From: Amycolatopsis tolypomycina
GTDB taxonomy: Bacteria > Actinomycetota > Actinomycetes > Mycobacteriales > Pseudonocardiaceae
Length of the DNA: 64,000 nt
NCBI RefSeq assembly: GCF_900105945.1
Contig: NZ_FNSO01000004.1
Span: 806,001 to 870,000, forward strand
Direction: 5' to 3'
The notes under the pieces were generated by a model that worked only from the letters and a program-made list of their open reading frames with translations, was not told the DNA's origin and did not search any database. This document shows positions 18,475 through 26,971 of this stretch, in pieces. Position 1 is the first letter of the stretch. Each line of letters begins with the position of its first letter. The translations under genes and the position numbers were made by a program.

Positions 18475-19635
18475 GTGCGGTTACCGGCGGTGCTCGCGGT
18501 GGCGGGTCTCGTGGCGGCCTCCGGCGCCTGTGGCGTCTTCGGGGCACCGGCCGCTTCGGCGCAGGGGTGCGCGAACCCGTCCGGCACGTACTCCGGCGAG
18601 ATCCCGTGGGGCCAGCGGCTGGTCGACCCGGCGCGGCTGTGGCCGCTGACGCGGGGCGAGGGCCAGCTGGTCGCGGTGATCGGCACCGGCGTCGACGGGC
18701 AGAACGCGCAGTTCGCACCCGGCCAGCTCGAAGGCGGCGCCCGCACCGAGCGCACGGACTGCGACGGCCGCGGCACGATCGCGGCCGGGATCGTCGGCGC
18801 GCAGCCGGACCCGTCGACGACGTTCGCCGGCGTCGCGCCCGGCGCGCACCTGCTGCCGATCCGCTACGCGACGTCCGACGGCGGAGACCCGGGCGAGCTG
18901 GCCGAGGCGATCGACACGGCCGTCGACCGGCGCGCGGGCGTCATCCTGGTGGCGGTGCCCGCGGCGGCCGACAGCCCGGCGCTGTCGTCGGCGGTCGCGC
19001 GGGCGCGGTCGGCAGGCGCGGTGGTCGTCTCGGCGGCAGCGGCGTCCCAGCAGGGCGCCCGGACGTACCCGACGGCGACGTCCGGCGTGCTGGCCGTCGG
19101 GTCGGTGAACCCGGCGGGCGAGCCGGTGCAGACGGAGGCGGGTGACCACGTCGGCCTCGCGGCCCCGGGCGCGGAGCTGGTGAGCACGTCGGCGGGCGCG
19201 GGCGGTGCGGTGGCCCACCGCTGGCCGGTGACCGACCCGGGCCTCGCGGCGGCGTACGTCGCCGGGGTCGCGGCGCTGGTGCGGGCGTACCACCCGGCGC
19301 TGTCCGGGGAGCAGGTCGTCACGCGCCTGACGCTGACGGCCCACCGCCCGCCGTCCGGCGCGCACGACCCGCGGCTAGGCTGGGGAGTCCTGGACGCCTA
19401 CGCGGCGGTGTCGTCCACCCTGCCGGCCGACGTCGCCGGGCCGGGCGCGGTTGCGCCTGCAGCCTCTGCGCCGACGGTGGTCCCGGCCGCCGCACCCGCG
19501 CCCCGCCCGTCCGACGTCACGGCCGGCACGATCGCGCTGGCCGGAGTGGCTCTGGCCGCGGCCGCGGGAGTCACGGTGGCGGCGGTCCGCCGGGCTCGCC
19601 GCCGGGGCTGGCGCCCCTCCCGCTTCACCCCGTAG
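18475..19635 (+). CDS. Mycosin-like subtilisin fold protein with all catalytic residues replaced
   Basis: 386 residues: signal peptide (1 to about 30), S8-like domain (about 40-300), Pro/Ala linker, a TM helix (about 345-372) and a basic tail, the layout of T7SS-associated MycP. Against the S8 motifs, Asp of DTG is Gly70 (VAVIGTGV), His of HGT is Arg99 (DCDGRGT), the oxyanion Asn is Ser191, and Ser of GTS is Gly256 (VTDPGLAAAYVAG). Structural motifs such as GVAPGAHLLPIR and GLAAPGAELVS are kept, so this looks like a maintained pseudoprotease rather than decay. GTG 18475 follows GGGGG. It faces the WXG100/PPE operon. Inferred role: structural partner of the secretion pore, as MycP is known to stabilise ESX complexes. 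Confidence 0.85.
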   Translation: MRLPAVLAVAGLVAASGACGVFGAPAASAQGCANPSGTYSGEIPWGQRLVDPARLWPLTRGEGQLVAVIGTGVDGQNAQFAPGQLEGGARTERTDCDGRGTIAAGIVGAQPDPSTTFAGVAPGAHLLPIRYATSDGGDPGELAEAIDTAVDRRAGVILVAVPAAADSPALSSAVARARSAGAVVVSAAAASQQGARTYPTATSGVLAVGSVNPAGEPVQTEAGDHVGLAAPGAELVSTSAGAGGAVAHRWPVTDPGLAAAYVAGVAALVRAYHPALSGEQVVTRLTLTAHRPPSGAHDPRLGWGVLDAYAAVSSTLPADVAGPGAVAPAASAPTVVPAAAPAPRPSDVTAGTIALAGVALAAAAGVTVAAVRRARRRGWRPSRFTP

Positions 19636-19782
19636 CCCGTGTCGACCCCTCAATCACGCGTGTCGACCCCTCAATCACGTGAGTTGACCCTTCCATCACG
19701 CGAGTTTGAGGATCTCGCGTGATGGGGGAGCCGACACGCGTGATTGGAGGGTCGACACGCGTGATTGGGGGGACGACACGGG
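19636..19782. repeat. Giant imperfect hairpin built from 21-bp repeat units
   Basis: Arms of 69 bp (19636-19704 and 19714-19782) are inverted copies with roughly ten mismatches, around a 9-nt loop. Each arm holds three units with a conserved CACGCG/CACGTG core at exactly 21-bp steps (19655, 19676, 19697; and 19716, 19737, 19758 on the other arm). It fills the whole gap between two convergent genes, starting at the base after one stop codon and ending 2 nt before the other, so it is probably a two-way terminator. Confidence 0.85.
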
Positions 19783-19784
19783 GG

Positions 19785-20135
19785 TCAGGCCGGGACGGGG
19801 CGGGTTGAGCCGATGATCGTCACCGCGGCGGCCACGTGGACCGTGAAGTCGGCGCCGTCGCGGGTGAAACGCGTGATCTGTTCACGGGGGGTGCTGCGGT
19901 CGTGGGATTGCCAGCCGTCGCGGTGCAGCGTCGGGAGCAGCGTGGCCAGGCCGGTGGAGGGCGAGGCCGGGTGGTCGACGCGGACTCCGTACTGCCAGCA
20001 CGTCAGGTGACCCGGGCGGGTCGGGTCGCAGTCGAGCTCGCCCGAGACCGTCGGGGCGGCCGCGCCGAACGCTGCCGCGGCGTCGTCGATCACCGACGTC
20101 AGCTCGGTTGCCAGGCGGCTGAGTTCCGGGGTCAC
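19785..20135 (-). CDS. Hypothetical protein, last gene of the WXG100/PPE operon
   Basis: 116 residues, no signal peptide or membrane helix. The N-terminal 30 residues look helical (SRLATELTSVIDDAAAAFG); the rest is mixed, with two Cys (LDCDPTRPG, LTCWQYG) and a strand-rich end. The GTG start overlaps the previous stop by 4 nt, so it is coupled to the hydrolase gene. Not recognised; by context an accessory or cytosolic partner of the T7SS substrates. Confidence 0.75.
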   Translation of the reverse strand: MTPELSRLATELTSVIDDAAAAFGAAAPTVSGELDCDPTRPGHLTCWQYGVRVDHPASPSTGLATLLPTLHRDGWQSHDRSTPREQITRFTRDGADFTVHVAAAVTIIGSTRPVPA

Positions 20136-21397
20136 AGCTCACCGCCCGAGGTGAGGACGCGGTAGATGTTCGTCCACGAATCGGAACCCGGCTTCAGGAC
20201 GTCGTTGTGCGACGACACGCCCCAGAGCACCGAACCGTCGGCGGCGGAACCCGTGCCCAGTTCCGTCACCCCCGGGAAGACGTCCGGGTCGGCGCCGTGG
20301 CCGATGCCCGTCCACTCCAGGCCCCACGCGTTGCCCTGCGCCACCACGATCGGGTCCAGGGGCGCCGTCATCGAGAACCGCTGGACGCCCGCCTGGCTCG
20401 CCGGCAGGTCCGCCGGGGACCACACGCCGTGGCCCATGCCCGCCGACTCGACGTGCAGGACGCGGTCGACGTCGAGGCCGTGCGCTTCCGCCAGCCCGAC
20501 CGTCGCCCCGCCGTAGCTGTGCCCGATCGCCGTCAGCGTGACGCCGGAACCCGCGTGGCCCGCGATCTCGCCGCGCAGGTCGTCGGCGAAGTGCTTGAGG
20601 TCCGGCGCCATCGCCTGCGCGTACCCCGCGTCCGGTCCCTGCGCCACCGGGCCCTGCGGGAACACCCCGTCGGCCCAGACGACGACCGCCGTGCGCCCGG
20701 ACGGGTCCGCGGCCACCAGGCTGCGCCCGAGACCGGCGTAGGCGTCGAAGTTCGACAGCTGCGTGTTGACGCCCGGCACGAACAGCCCGACGTTCCGCGT
20801 CCCCGGCTCGATGTGCCCGACCAGCTCGGCGATCCGGCCGTTGCCCGCGGGATCGAACCGCAGGATCTGCCGGTCGTGCGCCAGGATGTCCTCGTAGAGC
20901 TTGATCCGCGCCTGCGACCGCGCGATGGCGTCCGCGTCGGTCGACGCCGCCAGCCGCGCACGCTCGGCCGTCAGGGCGTCGGCGACCTTGACGCGGTTGT
21001 CCGCGATCGCGTGCGCCCACGCGCCGGTGTCGGCCGCACCGCCGATCCCGGCCGGATTTCCCGCGCGGGGCAACGGTTCCTCGGGCAGCAACGCCCGGTA
21101 CATCGCGGCCACCTGCGCGTCCGCCCGCCGATAGCCGGCCGCGCAGGCGGTCAGTCCATTGTGGATCGTCCGCAGCCGGGAGACGCCGGACTGGAGCTGC
21201 GAACCCAGCTCCGTCATGGTTTTCTCGAACGTCTTGGCCGCGGCGGCGGACTCGCTCACCTGGCCGAACGCGGCGGCCGGCAGCTGCTCACCCGCCACCG
21301 CGGACTGCACCGAAGACAGCGCCTCGGCACGGGAACCGGACTCGCCGGCCACCGCGTCGAGGCGGGCCGGCGCCACGCGATAGCCCGCCGCCGTCAT
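20132..21397 (-). CDS. DUF1023-type alpha/beta hydrolase with WXG-like N-terminus, probable T7SS substrate
   Basis: 421 residues. An N-terminal helical part (about 1-110) resembles WXG/PE-type domains and carries a YxxxD export motif (GYRRADAQV). Then comes a hydrolase domain with NVGLFVPGVNTQLSNF and the nucleophile elbow GHSYGG (TAIGHSYGGATVG); a C-terminal His candidate is in VSSHNDVL. Family members are cutinase- or esterase-like; substrate unknown. The ATG overlaps the PPE-like stop by 1 nt (TGATG) and the next gene overlaps by 4 nt. Confidence 0.82.
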   Translation of the reverse strand: MTAAGYRVAPARLDAVAGESGSRAEALSSVQSAVAGEQLPAAAFGQVSESAAAAKTFEKTMTELGSQLQSGVSRLRTIHNGLTACAAGYRRADAQVAAMYRALLPEEPLPRAGNPAGIGGAADTGAWAHAIADNRVKVADALTAERARLAASTDADAIARSQARIKLYEDILAHDRQILRFDPAGNGRIAELVGHIEPGTRNVGLFVPGVNTQLSNFDAYAGLGRSLVAADPSGRTAVVVWADGVFPQGPVAQGPDAGYAQAMAPDLKHFADDLRGEIAGHAGSGVTLTAIGHSYGGATVGLAEAHGLDVDRVLHVESAGMGHGVWSPADLPASQAGVQRFSMTAPLDPIVVAQGNAWGLEWTGIGHGADPDVFPGVTELGTGSAADGSVLWGVSSHNDVLKPGSDSWTNIYRVLTSGGEL

Positions 21398-22692
21398 CAG
21401 GAGCCGTCTTCGCCGATGACCGGCGGCGCGACCGGCGCCGACTGGCCCCAGACGTTCTCCGTCTCCACCAGCCACGCCGGGATCCGCCGCCCGGAGCCCA
21501 TGTCCCCGCCGCCGCCCATGCCCATCGGCATCATGGGCATCATCGGCATCGCGCCCTTGGCCGCCGCCGCGCCCGCGGCCCCGGCCGCGCCCCCGGCGAG
21601 CCCGCTCAGGGCGTTGCCCGCCCCGCCGTCGCCGGCCAGGCCGGAGTGCGCCGCCGGGACTTCGCCGGGACCGGTCAGCCCGCCGCCGACCGGGACGCCA
21701 CCGCCGCCGAGCGAAGGCGCGTCACCGCCGCCGATCGGGATGCCGCCCCCGGCGCCGCCCGCGACCCCCGCGCCGCCCCCGCCGAGCTTCGTGCCCGGCG
21801 GCTGTTCCTTGTCGTCCTTGGCATCCTTGCCGGTCGCCCACGACGGCACCTTCGGCATGATCGAGCCGAACCGGCCGAACGCGGCGGCCGAGGCCGCGGC
21901 GAGCCCGGCGGTGAACATGTCGCCGAACAGCGGGTTCGACGTCGGCACGGTCGTCCCCGGCTGGGTCGTGGTCCCGCCGCCGGGCAGCGGGTGCCCGTCG
22001 GCCGGGGTGACGACGACGCCGCCCCCGCTCATGCCGTTGCCGACGAGCCCTGGCGAACCGGGGCTGCCCGCGCCGCCACCGGCGGGCGGGGTCGACGGCA
22101 CCGGCACGGCGTTCGGCGACGCCGGGATCGACTCCTCGGCGGCGGTGTACTCGCCGGCCAGCTGCGTCATGACGACGATCGCGCGGCCGTGCGCCGAGCC
22201 CGCGGCGTTCGCGGCGGCCTGCTGGGCCTCGACGTTCGCGATGGCCTGCTGGCGCTGCTGCGCGGCGGCCTGCACGAGCGCGGGCGAGGCGTCCGGCGGC
22301 AGCAGCGGCGGGTTCACCGCGAGCGCGACGTCGGCCGGGGCGACGTCCGGCACCGAGACCGGCGGTGGCATCTCCTTCTTGGCCTTCACCAGCGCGTCGG
22401 CGGCGTCGCCGAGCGTCACGTTCATCGCCTCCGCGGTCCGCGCCACCTTCGAGATGCCGTTCGCGAGGTCGATGATCATCCGCTGGTACTGGTCCGCGGC
22501 CCCACCGGTCCACTGGTCCTTGAACTCGAGGAGCTCCGCGTTCAGGTTGTGGGCCTGCTCGTGCAGGTGCCGCGCGGCGGACTGCCACTTGTCGGCGGCG
22601 TGCCGCGCGCTGTTCGGGTCGCCGGCCTGCAGCATCGCGTACAGCTGCTGGTGGCTGAACGCGGCGAAGTTCGTGTGGGCGGTGTTCGTCAT
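21397..22692 (-). CDS. PPE-like T7SS protein with long Gly/Pro-rich tail
   Basis: 431 residues. N-terminal helical domain (about 1-130) with the WxG-type turn QWTGGAADQYQ; a second helical region (about 130-200) ends with the YxxxE motif EYTAAEES. A low-complexity Gly/Pro/Met region follows (GGGGAGVAGGAGGG, MPMMPMMPMGMGGGGD), then a short tail. This is the actinobacterial PPE-domain architecture, expected to pair with a partner for export. It is coupled by overlaps to both neighbours. Confidence 0.8.
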   Translation of the reverse strand: MTNTAHTNFAAFSHQQLYAMLQAGDPNSARHAADKWQSAARHLHEQAHNLNAELLEFKDQWTGGAADQYQRMIIDLANGISKVARTAEAMNVTLGDAADALVKAKKEMPPPVSVPDVAPADVALAVNPPLLPPDASPALVQAAAQQRQQAIANVEAQQAAANAAGSAHGRAIVVMTQLAGEYTAAEESIPASPNAVPVPSTPPAGGGAGSPGSPGLVGNGMSGGGVVVTPADGHPLPGGGTTTQPGTTVPTSNPLFGDMFTAGLAAASAAAFGRFGSIMPKVPSWATGKDAKDDKEQPPGTKLGGGGAGVAGGAGGGIPIGGGDAPSLGGGGVPVGGGLTGPGEVPAAHSGLAGDGGAGNALSGLAGGAAGAAGAAAAKGAMPMMPMMPMGMGGGGDMGSGRRIPAWLVETENVWGQSAPVAPPVIGEDGS

Positions 22693-23075
22693 CCCTTGCG
22701 GCTCCCGTCCGTGTTCCCGCCGCCCAGCAGGCCGAGCACCGGGTCGAGCAGGCCGGTGACGGCGCCCGACGCGTGCAGGTCGCCGGCCACCGACTGGTCG
22801 GCGTGCTGGTAGCCGTCGGCGACCGTGGTGGTCACGTCCTGGGCGAACCCGATCGCGCTGCGGACCTGGTCGAGCAGGCCCTGCATCTCCGAGACGGCCG
22901 CGCGGTGGGCGTCGGCCAGCGACCCGGCCTCGCCGAACTCGCCGAACAGCAGCGGTTCCTCGCCGAGGGTGAGCAGGAAGTCGTTCGGTTTCGACATCGC
23001 GTGGATCTGGGTCTCCAGCTCCCGCACGAAGTCCTTCAGCGATTCCAGGTGGACGTAGTACGACTGGTCTGGCAT
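22689..23075 (-). CDS. EspC-like ESX secretion-associated protein
   Basis: 128 residues, helical hairpin. Seen: SYYVHLESLKDFVRELETQ at the start and the export motif YxxxD (DGYQHADQSVA) near residue 100, then a short Gly-rich end. There is no WxG. By size and motif it resembles the EspC/DUF2580 group. The ATG at 23075 is the first one after the upstream WXG100 gene; the frame is open earlier, but that part is Arg-rich and not gene-like. It overlaps the PPE-like gene by 4 nt. Confidence 0.78.
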   Translation of the reverse strand: MPDQSYYVHLESLKDFVRELETQIHAMSKPNDFLLTLGEEPLLFGEFGEAGSLADAHRAAVSEMQGLLDQVRSAIGFAQDVTTTVADGYQHADQSVAGDLHASGAVTGLLDPVLGLLGGGNTDGSRKG

Positions 23076-23175
23076 CGGTCCCGGCTCTCTGGCGCGACGG
23101 CTGACATGGGGAAAGCCGGTCGGCCGGTGCGAGCGGGGGGTTTCCCGCACCGGTCGACCGACGTCTTGGCGCGGC

Positions 23176-23478
23176 TCAGCCCGCGAACAGTCCCTGGTTG
23201 CGGTTCTCCAGCGACTGCTGGAGGTCGTGCGCCTCGCCGACCTTCCCGCCGAACTGCGCGATGATCGCGACGATGTCCGCGGTGGCCTGGCGCAGGCGCG
23301 TCTCGGCCTGGCGGGCGGCGTCACCGGCGGAGCTGCCGGAGGCGTACCAGGTCGCGGTGATCGGCTGCAGGTTCTGGTGCAGCTGCTCCAGCTGCGAGGT
23401 GAGCGCCTTGGCCTTGGCGGCCAGGGATGCCGAGCTGTGCTGCAGCGCGGCGAAGTTGATTTCGACGACGTCGGCCAT
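23176..23478 (-). CDS. WXG100 family protein (EsxA/ESAT-6-like)
   Basis: 100 residues, two amphipathic helices around the turn TWYASGSSAGDA, which stands in the place of WxG. No YxxxD is present, as expected for the partner that lacks the tag. It lies 17 bp after the tagged partner gene; the two probably form the exported heterodimer of this T7SS. Confidence 0.88.
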   Translation of the reverse strand: MADVVEINFAALQHSSASLAAKAKALTSQLEQLHQNLQPITATWYASGSSAGDAARQAETRLRQATADIVAIIAQFGGKVGEAHDLQQSLENRNQGLFAG

Positions 23479-23495
23479 GGTGGGCGTCCTTCCGG

Positions 23496-23840
23496 TCAGG
23501 GGTTGAGGCGGGGGAGCACGCCCGAGCCCTCGAGGGAGTTGCCGACCCCCTGGAAGCTCTGGTGGACGTCGGCGTCGCCGCGGCCGTAGTTCGCGTGGCT
23601 GGTGTGGACGAGCTGCGACATGGTGTCGAGCTCCTTCACCGCGACGCTCATCTTCTCCTGCAGCCGCCGCTGGAGGTCCCAGAAGGCCACGGCCTGGTCA
23701 CCCTTGTAGTTGCGCAGCGCCTCGGTCAGCTCGGACTCCAAGCTGGCCATCGTGGACTTGGCGTTCGTCGCGGTTTCCTCGAAACCCTGGACGGCGCGCG
23801 TCATGGCAGCGGAATCTGCCTGGAATCCCGGACTGGACAT
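23496..23840 (-). CDS. WXG100 family protein (EsxB/CFP-10-like) with YxxxD tag
   Basis: 114 residues. The helical hairpin has LRNYKGDQAVAFWDL at the turn region and a C-terminal YxxxD motif (NYGRGDADVHQ), the T7SS export signal of the CFP-10 side. The SD AAGGAGGT is the best in the window, suggesting strong expression. First gene of the operon 23840 to 19785, with its own promoter upstream. Confidence 0.86.
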   Translation of the reverse strand: MSSPGFQADSAAMTRAVQGFEETATNAKSTMASLESELTEALRNYKGDQAVAFWDLQRRLQEKMSVAVKELDTMSQLVHTSHANYGRGDADVHQSFQGVGNSLEGSGVLPRLNP

Positions 23841-23904
23841 CGACGGGCCACCTCCTTCCTGAAGCGAATTCCCCTGGCGCGGTGGTCCGCGCGGTGTGAA
23901 AGTC

Positions 23905-23932
23905 ACGCTAGAAAAGAGGCCTGTGTGGTCAA
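23905..23932 (-). promoter_or_regulatory. Probable promoter of the WXG100/PPE operon
   Basis: On the minus strand TTGACC (23932-23927) and TAGCGT (23910-23905) are separated by 16 bp, matching a housekeeping -35/-10 pair; the ATG is 64 nt further on, after a strong SD. The rest of 23841-24057 shows no gene. Confidence 0.55.
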
Positions 23933-24057
23933 ACGGCACAACTGCCGGTCGTGGTGACGGCACTATTACCCACGCGGGCGGCGGTAGGGCGTTCCCCACC
24001 TGCCGACGGTGGCGCGCTCCAGTGTTTCCGCGCCGCGCCCGCGCCAGGCTTGAGCCC

Positions 24058-25041
24058 ATGGCAGACAAGGGAAATCCGCTGGTCACGCTCCGCGCGTGGC
24101 ACCGCCCGCTGGTGGTGCTCGCCGGGGCGATGGGGGTGCTGTGCGCGGTCTCGCTGCTCGGCTTGCTCTTCGATGATCGCACGCTGGTCAATGCGCCGAT
24201 CTGGCTGAAGCCGTTCAAGTTCGCGGTTTCGGTCGGGTTGTACGCGCTGACGCTGGCCTGGCTGCTGACGCTCCTGCGCCGCGGCCGGCGGGCGGGGTGG
24301 TGGTTCGGCACGGTCTTCGCCGTGGCCATCGGCACGGACGTGGGCCTGCTGGTGTGGCAGCTGACCGTCCGCGGTCACACCCTGCACTTCAACAAGGCGA
24401 CCCCGGCCGACGTCGCGATCAACAACGTGGTCGGCGGCGGCGCCTACCTGGCGTGGCTGATGACGGCCGCCGTGGTCGTCCTGCTGCTGTTCCAGCGCCT
24501 GCCGGACCGGGCCCTGAATTCGGCGCTGCGCTGGGGGACGAGCCTGGCGCTGGCCGGGATGGCCACCGCGATGCTGATGTTCTCGCCCACGCCGGCGCAG
24601 CAGGCCGTGCTCGACGCGGGCAGCAAGCCGTCGACGTTCGGCGCGCACTCCGTCGGCGTCGAGGACGGCGGGCCCGGCCTGCCCGTGCTCGGCTGGAGCA
24701 CCGTCGGCGGCGACCTGCGCATCCCGCACTTCGTCGGCATCCACGGCCTGCAGGTGCTGCCGCTGGTCGCGTTCGGACTGCTCCTGCTGGCCCGCCGCCA
24801 CCGGGTGCTCGAATCCGACCTCGTCCGCCGCCGGCTGGTCCGGACCACGGGCGCCGGCTACGCGGGCCTGCTCGCGCTGCTCACCTGGCAGGCCCAGCGC
24901 GGCCAGTCCGTCGTGCACCCGGACTTCTGGACGCTCACCGCGGCCACCGGGCTGCTCGCGGCGGTCGCCGTCGCGGCCACGCTGTCGCTGCGGACGCGGC
25001 CGCGGGTCGGTTCTGCCGAAATTCTGAGATCCGCCCGGTAG
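24058..25041 (+). CDS. Multi-pass membrane protein, unknown function
   Basis: 327 residues with about eight hydrophobic segments, e.g. PLVVLAGAMGVLCAVSLLG, FAVSVGLYALTLAWLL, LAWLMTAAVVVLLLF and VLPLVAFGLLLLA. A polar loop near 195-230 contains GAHSVGVEDGGPGLP, and two His in IPHFVGIHGLQ could bind metal. The ATG at 24058 is the first plausible start. Not recognised. It ends 32 bp before the ligase gene in the same direction, so they may be one unit. Confidence 0.82.
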   Translation: MADKGNPLVTLRAWHRPLVVLAGAMGVLCAVSLLGLLFDDRTLVNAPIWLKPFKFAVSVGLYALTLAWLLTLLRRGRRAGWWFGTVFAVAIGTDVGLLVWQLTVRGHTLHFNKATPADVAINNVVGGGAYLAWLMTAAVVVLLLFQRLPDRALNSALRWGTSLALAGMATAMLMFSPTPAQQAVLDAGSKPSTFGAHSVGVEDGGPGLPVLGWSTVGGDLRIPHFVGIHGLQVLPLVAFGLLLLARRHRVLESDLVRRRLVRTTGAGYAGLLALLTWQAQRGQSVVHPDFWTLTAATGLLAAVAVAATLSLRTRPRVGSAEILRSAR

Positions 25042-25073
25042 ACCGGGAGCCCCCGGGCGAAAGGTGCGTCGAG

Positions 25074-26477
25074 ATGGTCCACCCGCAGGCACTGCTGGAC
25101 GAGCTGGCACGCGCACCCGAGGTCCCCGCGTTCGAGCACGGCTCGCGGGTGACGACCCGCGGCGAGCTGCGGGAACTGATCGGCCGGTGCGCCGCGGGCC
25201 TGCGGGCGGCCGGGCTCGGCCCCGGCGACGGCGTCGGGCTCGCCACCGGCGTCACCCCGGAGGGGTTCGCCGCGCTCGTCGCGGTGCACGTGCTCGGCGC
25301 CCGCGCGGTCGCGGTGCGGGCCGGGTTGCGCCAGGCGCAGCTGCGGCACATCCTCGGCGACGTCGCGGTGGTGGTTGCCGACGAGCCGTGGGAGGCCGGG
25401 GTCCCCGTGCTGCCGGTGGAATCCCTGCCGGGTCCCTGCATCGAGCCGGTGCCGCAGGGGCGGCTCGACGACATCGCGACGGTCGTGTTCACCAGCGGCA
25501 GCACCGGCGTCCCCAAGGGCGTGGCCTACAGCTACCGCGCGCTGACCGAAGGCCGCGTGTGGCGGCCGCCGGTGCCGGGCTCGGCGCACGAGCGGTTCGG
25601 CGCGGGGTTCGGGCGGTACCTGCTGTTCGGGTCGCTCGCCAGCGCGGTGATGGTCGAGCAGCTGGGGGTGTGCCTGTTCGCGGGCGGCACGGCGGTGATC
25701 CCGCAGGCGCCGCCGGACTTCCCGGGCGTGCTGCCGCGGCTGGGCATCACGGCGGCGCTGACGACGGTGCCGCGGCTGAACGGGATCCTGGACGTCCTGC
25801 GCGCCGAAGACGTCGACCTGGGCTCACTGCGGCGGCTGGTCGTGGCCGGCTCGCCGGTGCCGCCGCACACGCTCGCCGAGGCGGCCGAGCGGATCGGGCC
25901 CGCGATGCACCACGCGTACGGCCAGACGGAGACGGGGATGCTGACGATCTGCCGCGCCGACGAGGGGCTCGGCTCGGTCGGGAAGCCGTGCGACACGGTG
26001 GAGATCTCGGTGCGGGACGGCGAGGTGTGGGTGCGCACGCCGTCGGCGTTCGCGGGCTACTGGCGTGATCCGTCCGGCTCCGCCGAGGTGCTGCGTGACG
26101 GCTGGGTGCGCACGCAGGACCTGGGGTTCGTCGACGCCGAGGGCTACCTGCACCTGTCCGGCCGCGCGCGGGACGTGGTGATCGTGAACGCGATCATCCA
26201 CTACACCGGCCCGATCGAGCGGGCGATCGCGGCGCACCCGGACGTCGACCAGGCGTACGTGGTCGCGGTGCCCGACTCCGCGACCGGGGAAGCGGCGCAC
26301 GCGTTCCTGGTCGCGGCGCCGGGCCGGACGCCGGACCTCGACGAGGTGCGCAAGGCCGTGGCGGCCGAGCTGGGGGAGGCGGCGGTGCCGGCGCGGTTCG
26401 CCTTCGTGGACTCGGTTCCCGTGGCGCCGTCGGGGAAACCCGACAAGGCGGCGCTGCGGGCGTCTGTTGTGGACTGA
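25074..26477 (+). CDS. AMP-forming acyl-CoA ligase-like (ANL) enzyme
   Basis: 467 residues. Seen: the P-loop-like motif VVFTSGSTGVPKGVAYSY (about residue 142), YGQTETGML, the hinge region LSGRARDVVI and the catalytic lysine in PSGKPDKAAL near the C-terminus. It adenylates a carboxylate and passes it to CoA or another thiol; substrate unknown. It is shorter than typical fatty acyl-CoA ligases because the N-terminal domain is compact. ATG 25074 follows GAAAGG. It ends immediately before the convergent YdeI-like gene, with no gap. Confidence 0.88.
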   Translation: MVHPQALLDELARAPEVPAFEHGSRVTTRGELRELIGRCAAGLRAAGLGPGDGVGLATGVTPEGFAALVAVHVLGARAVAVRAGLRQAQLRHILGDVAVVVADEPWEAGVPVLPVESLPGPCIEPVPQGRLDDIATVVFTSGSTGVPKGVAYSYRALTEGRVWRPPVPGSAHERFGAGFGRYLLFGSLASAVMVEQLGVCLFAGGTAVIPQAPPDFPGVLPRLGITAALTTVPRLNGILDVLRAEDVDLGSLRRLVVAGSPVPPHTLAEAAERIGPAMHHAYGQTETGMLTICRADEGLGSVGKPCDTVEISVRDGEVWVRTPSAFAGYWRDPSGSAEVLRDGWVRTQDLGFVDAEGYLHLSGRARDVVIVNAIIHYTGPIERAIAAHPDVDQAYVVAVPDSATGEAAHAFLVAAPGRTPDLDEVRKAVAAELGEAAVPARFAFVDSVPVAPSGKPDKAALRASVVD

Positions 26478-26921
26478 TTATTCTCCGGCACGCAGGTCGG
26501 TGATCACCTTGGCGACGCGCCGCTGCCGGGTCTCCTCGGTCTTCGCCTGGCCGATCGGCAGCACGAACCGCTGTTTCGCGCTGTAGGACAGGCTTTCGAA
26601 CCGGGCCCGCGCGGTCTCGTCCGCGGCGAGCGCTGCGGCCAGGTCGTCGGGGATCTCGAGGACGCGGGGTGCCGTGTCGAGGGCGATCTCCACCTCGACG
26701 TCGTCCCCGGCGGCCACCCCGGCCAGGCCCCGGTTCTCCGCGCTGAGCGGCACGAGGAACTGCCCGCCGCGGCTGGCGACGGTCGTGCGGTACGTGTGCC
26801 CGCCGAGGGTCACCGTGACCGCGGGCTTCTTGCCGGCGCCGAGCGCCTCGACGACGTCGGCGGGAACCGGCAGGCCGGTCGCGGTCTTGCCGCCGAGCAG
26901 GACCTGGGTGCGGAATCTCAT
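26478..26921 (-). CDS. YdeI/OmpD-associated (DUF1905-type) protein
   Basis: 147 residues. An N-terminal double-psi-like domain (RFRTQVLLGGK, VPADVVEALGAGKKPAV, VPLSAENRGLAGVAAGD) is followed by a helical YdeI tail (LAAALAADETARARFESL, then RRVAKVIT). The pair of segments is the family signature. Proposed functions (peptide or bacteriocin tolerance) are weak; role unknown. It shares no promoter with the trypsin gene, since a long palindrome lies between them. Confidence 0.82.
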   Translation of the reverse strand: MRFRTQVLLGGKTATGLPVPADVVEALGAGKKPAVTVTLGGHTYRTTVASRGGQFLVPLSAENRGLAGVAAGDDVEVEIALDTAPRVLEIPDDLAAALAADETARARFESLSYSAKQRFVLPIGQAKTEETRQRRVAKVITDLRAGE

Positions 26922-26928
26922 CCACCGA

Positions 26929-26964
26929 GTATGCCGCGAGCCGGGCGCCCGGCTCGCGGCATAC
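26929..26964. terminator. 36-bp perfect palindrome after the trypsin gene
   Basis: Two 18-bp arms (26929-26946, 26947-26964) are exact reverse complements with no spacer. It lies 7 bp after the minus-strand trypsin stop codon and 7 bp before the start of the YdeI-like gene on the same strand. Most likely an extruded-hairpin terminator that separates the two genes; there is no T-run. Confidence 0.6.
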
Positions 26965-26971
26965 GGCGTCG

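Noticed and set aside
19636..19782. Insertion sequence or transposon end
   Set aside because: No transposase frame, no target duplication; the arms are adjacent and consist of short tandem units.
23076..23324. Longer N-terminus for the EspC-like protein
   Set aside because: The extension is Arg/Ser-rich and would overlap the WXG100 gene; ATG 23075 starts the helical domain.
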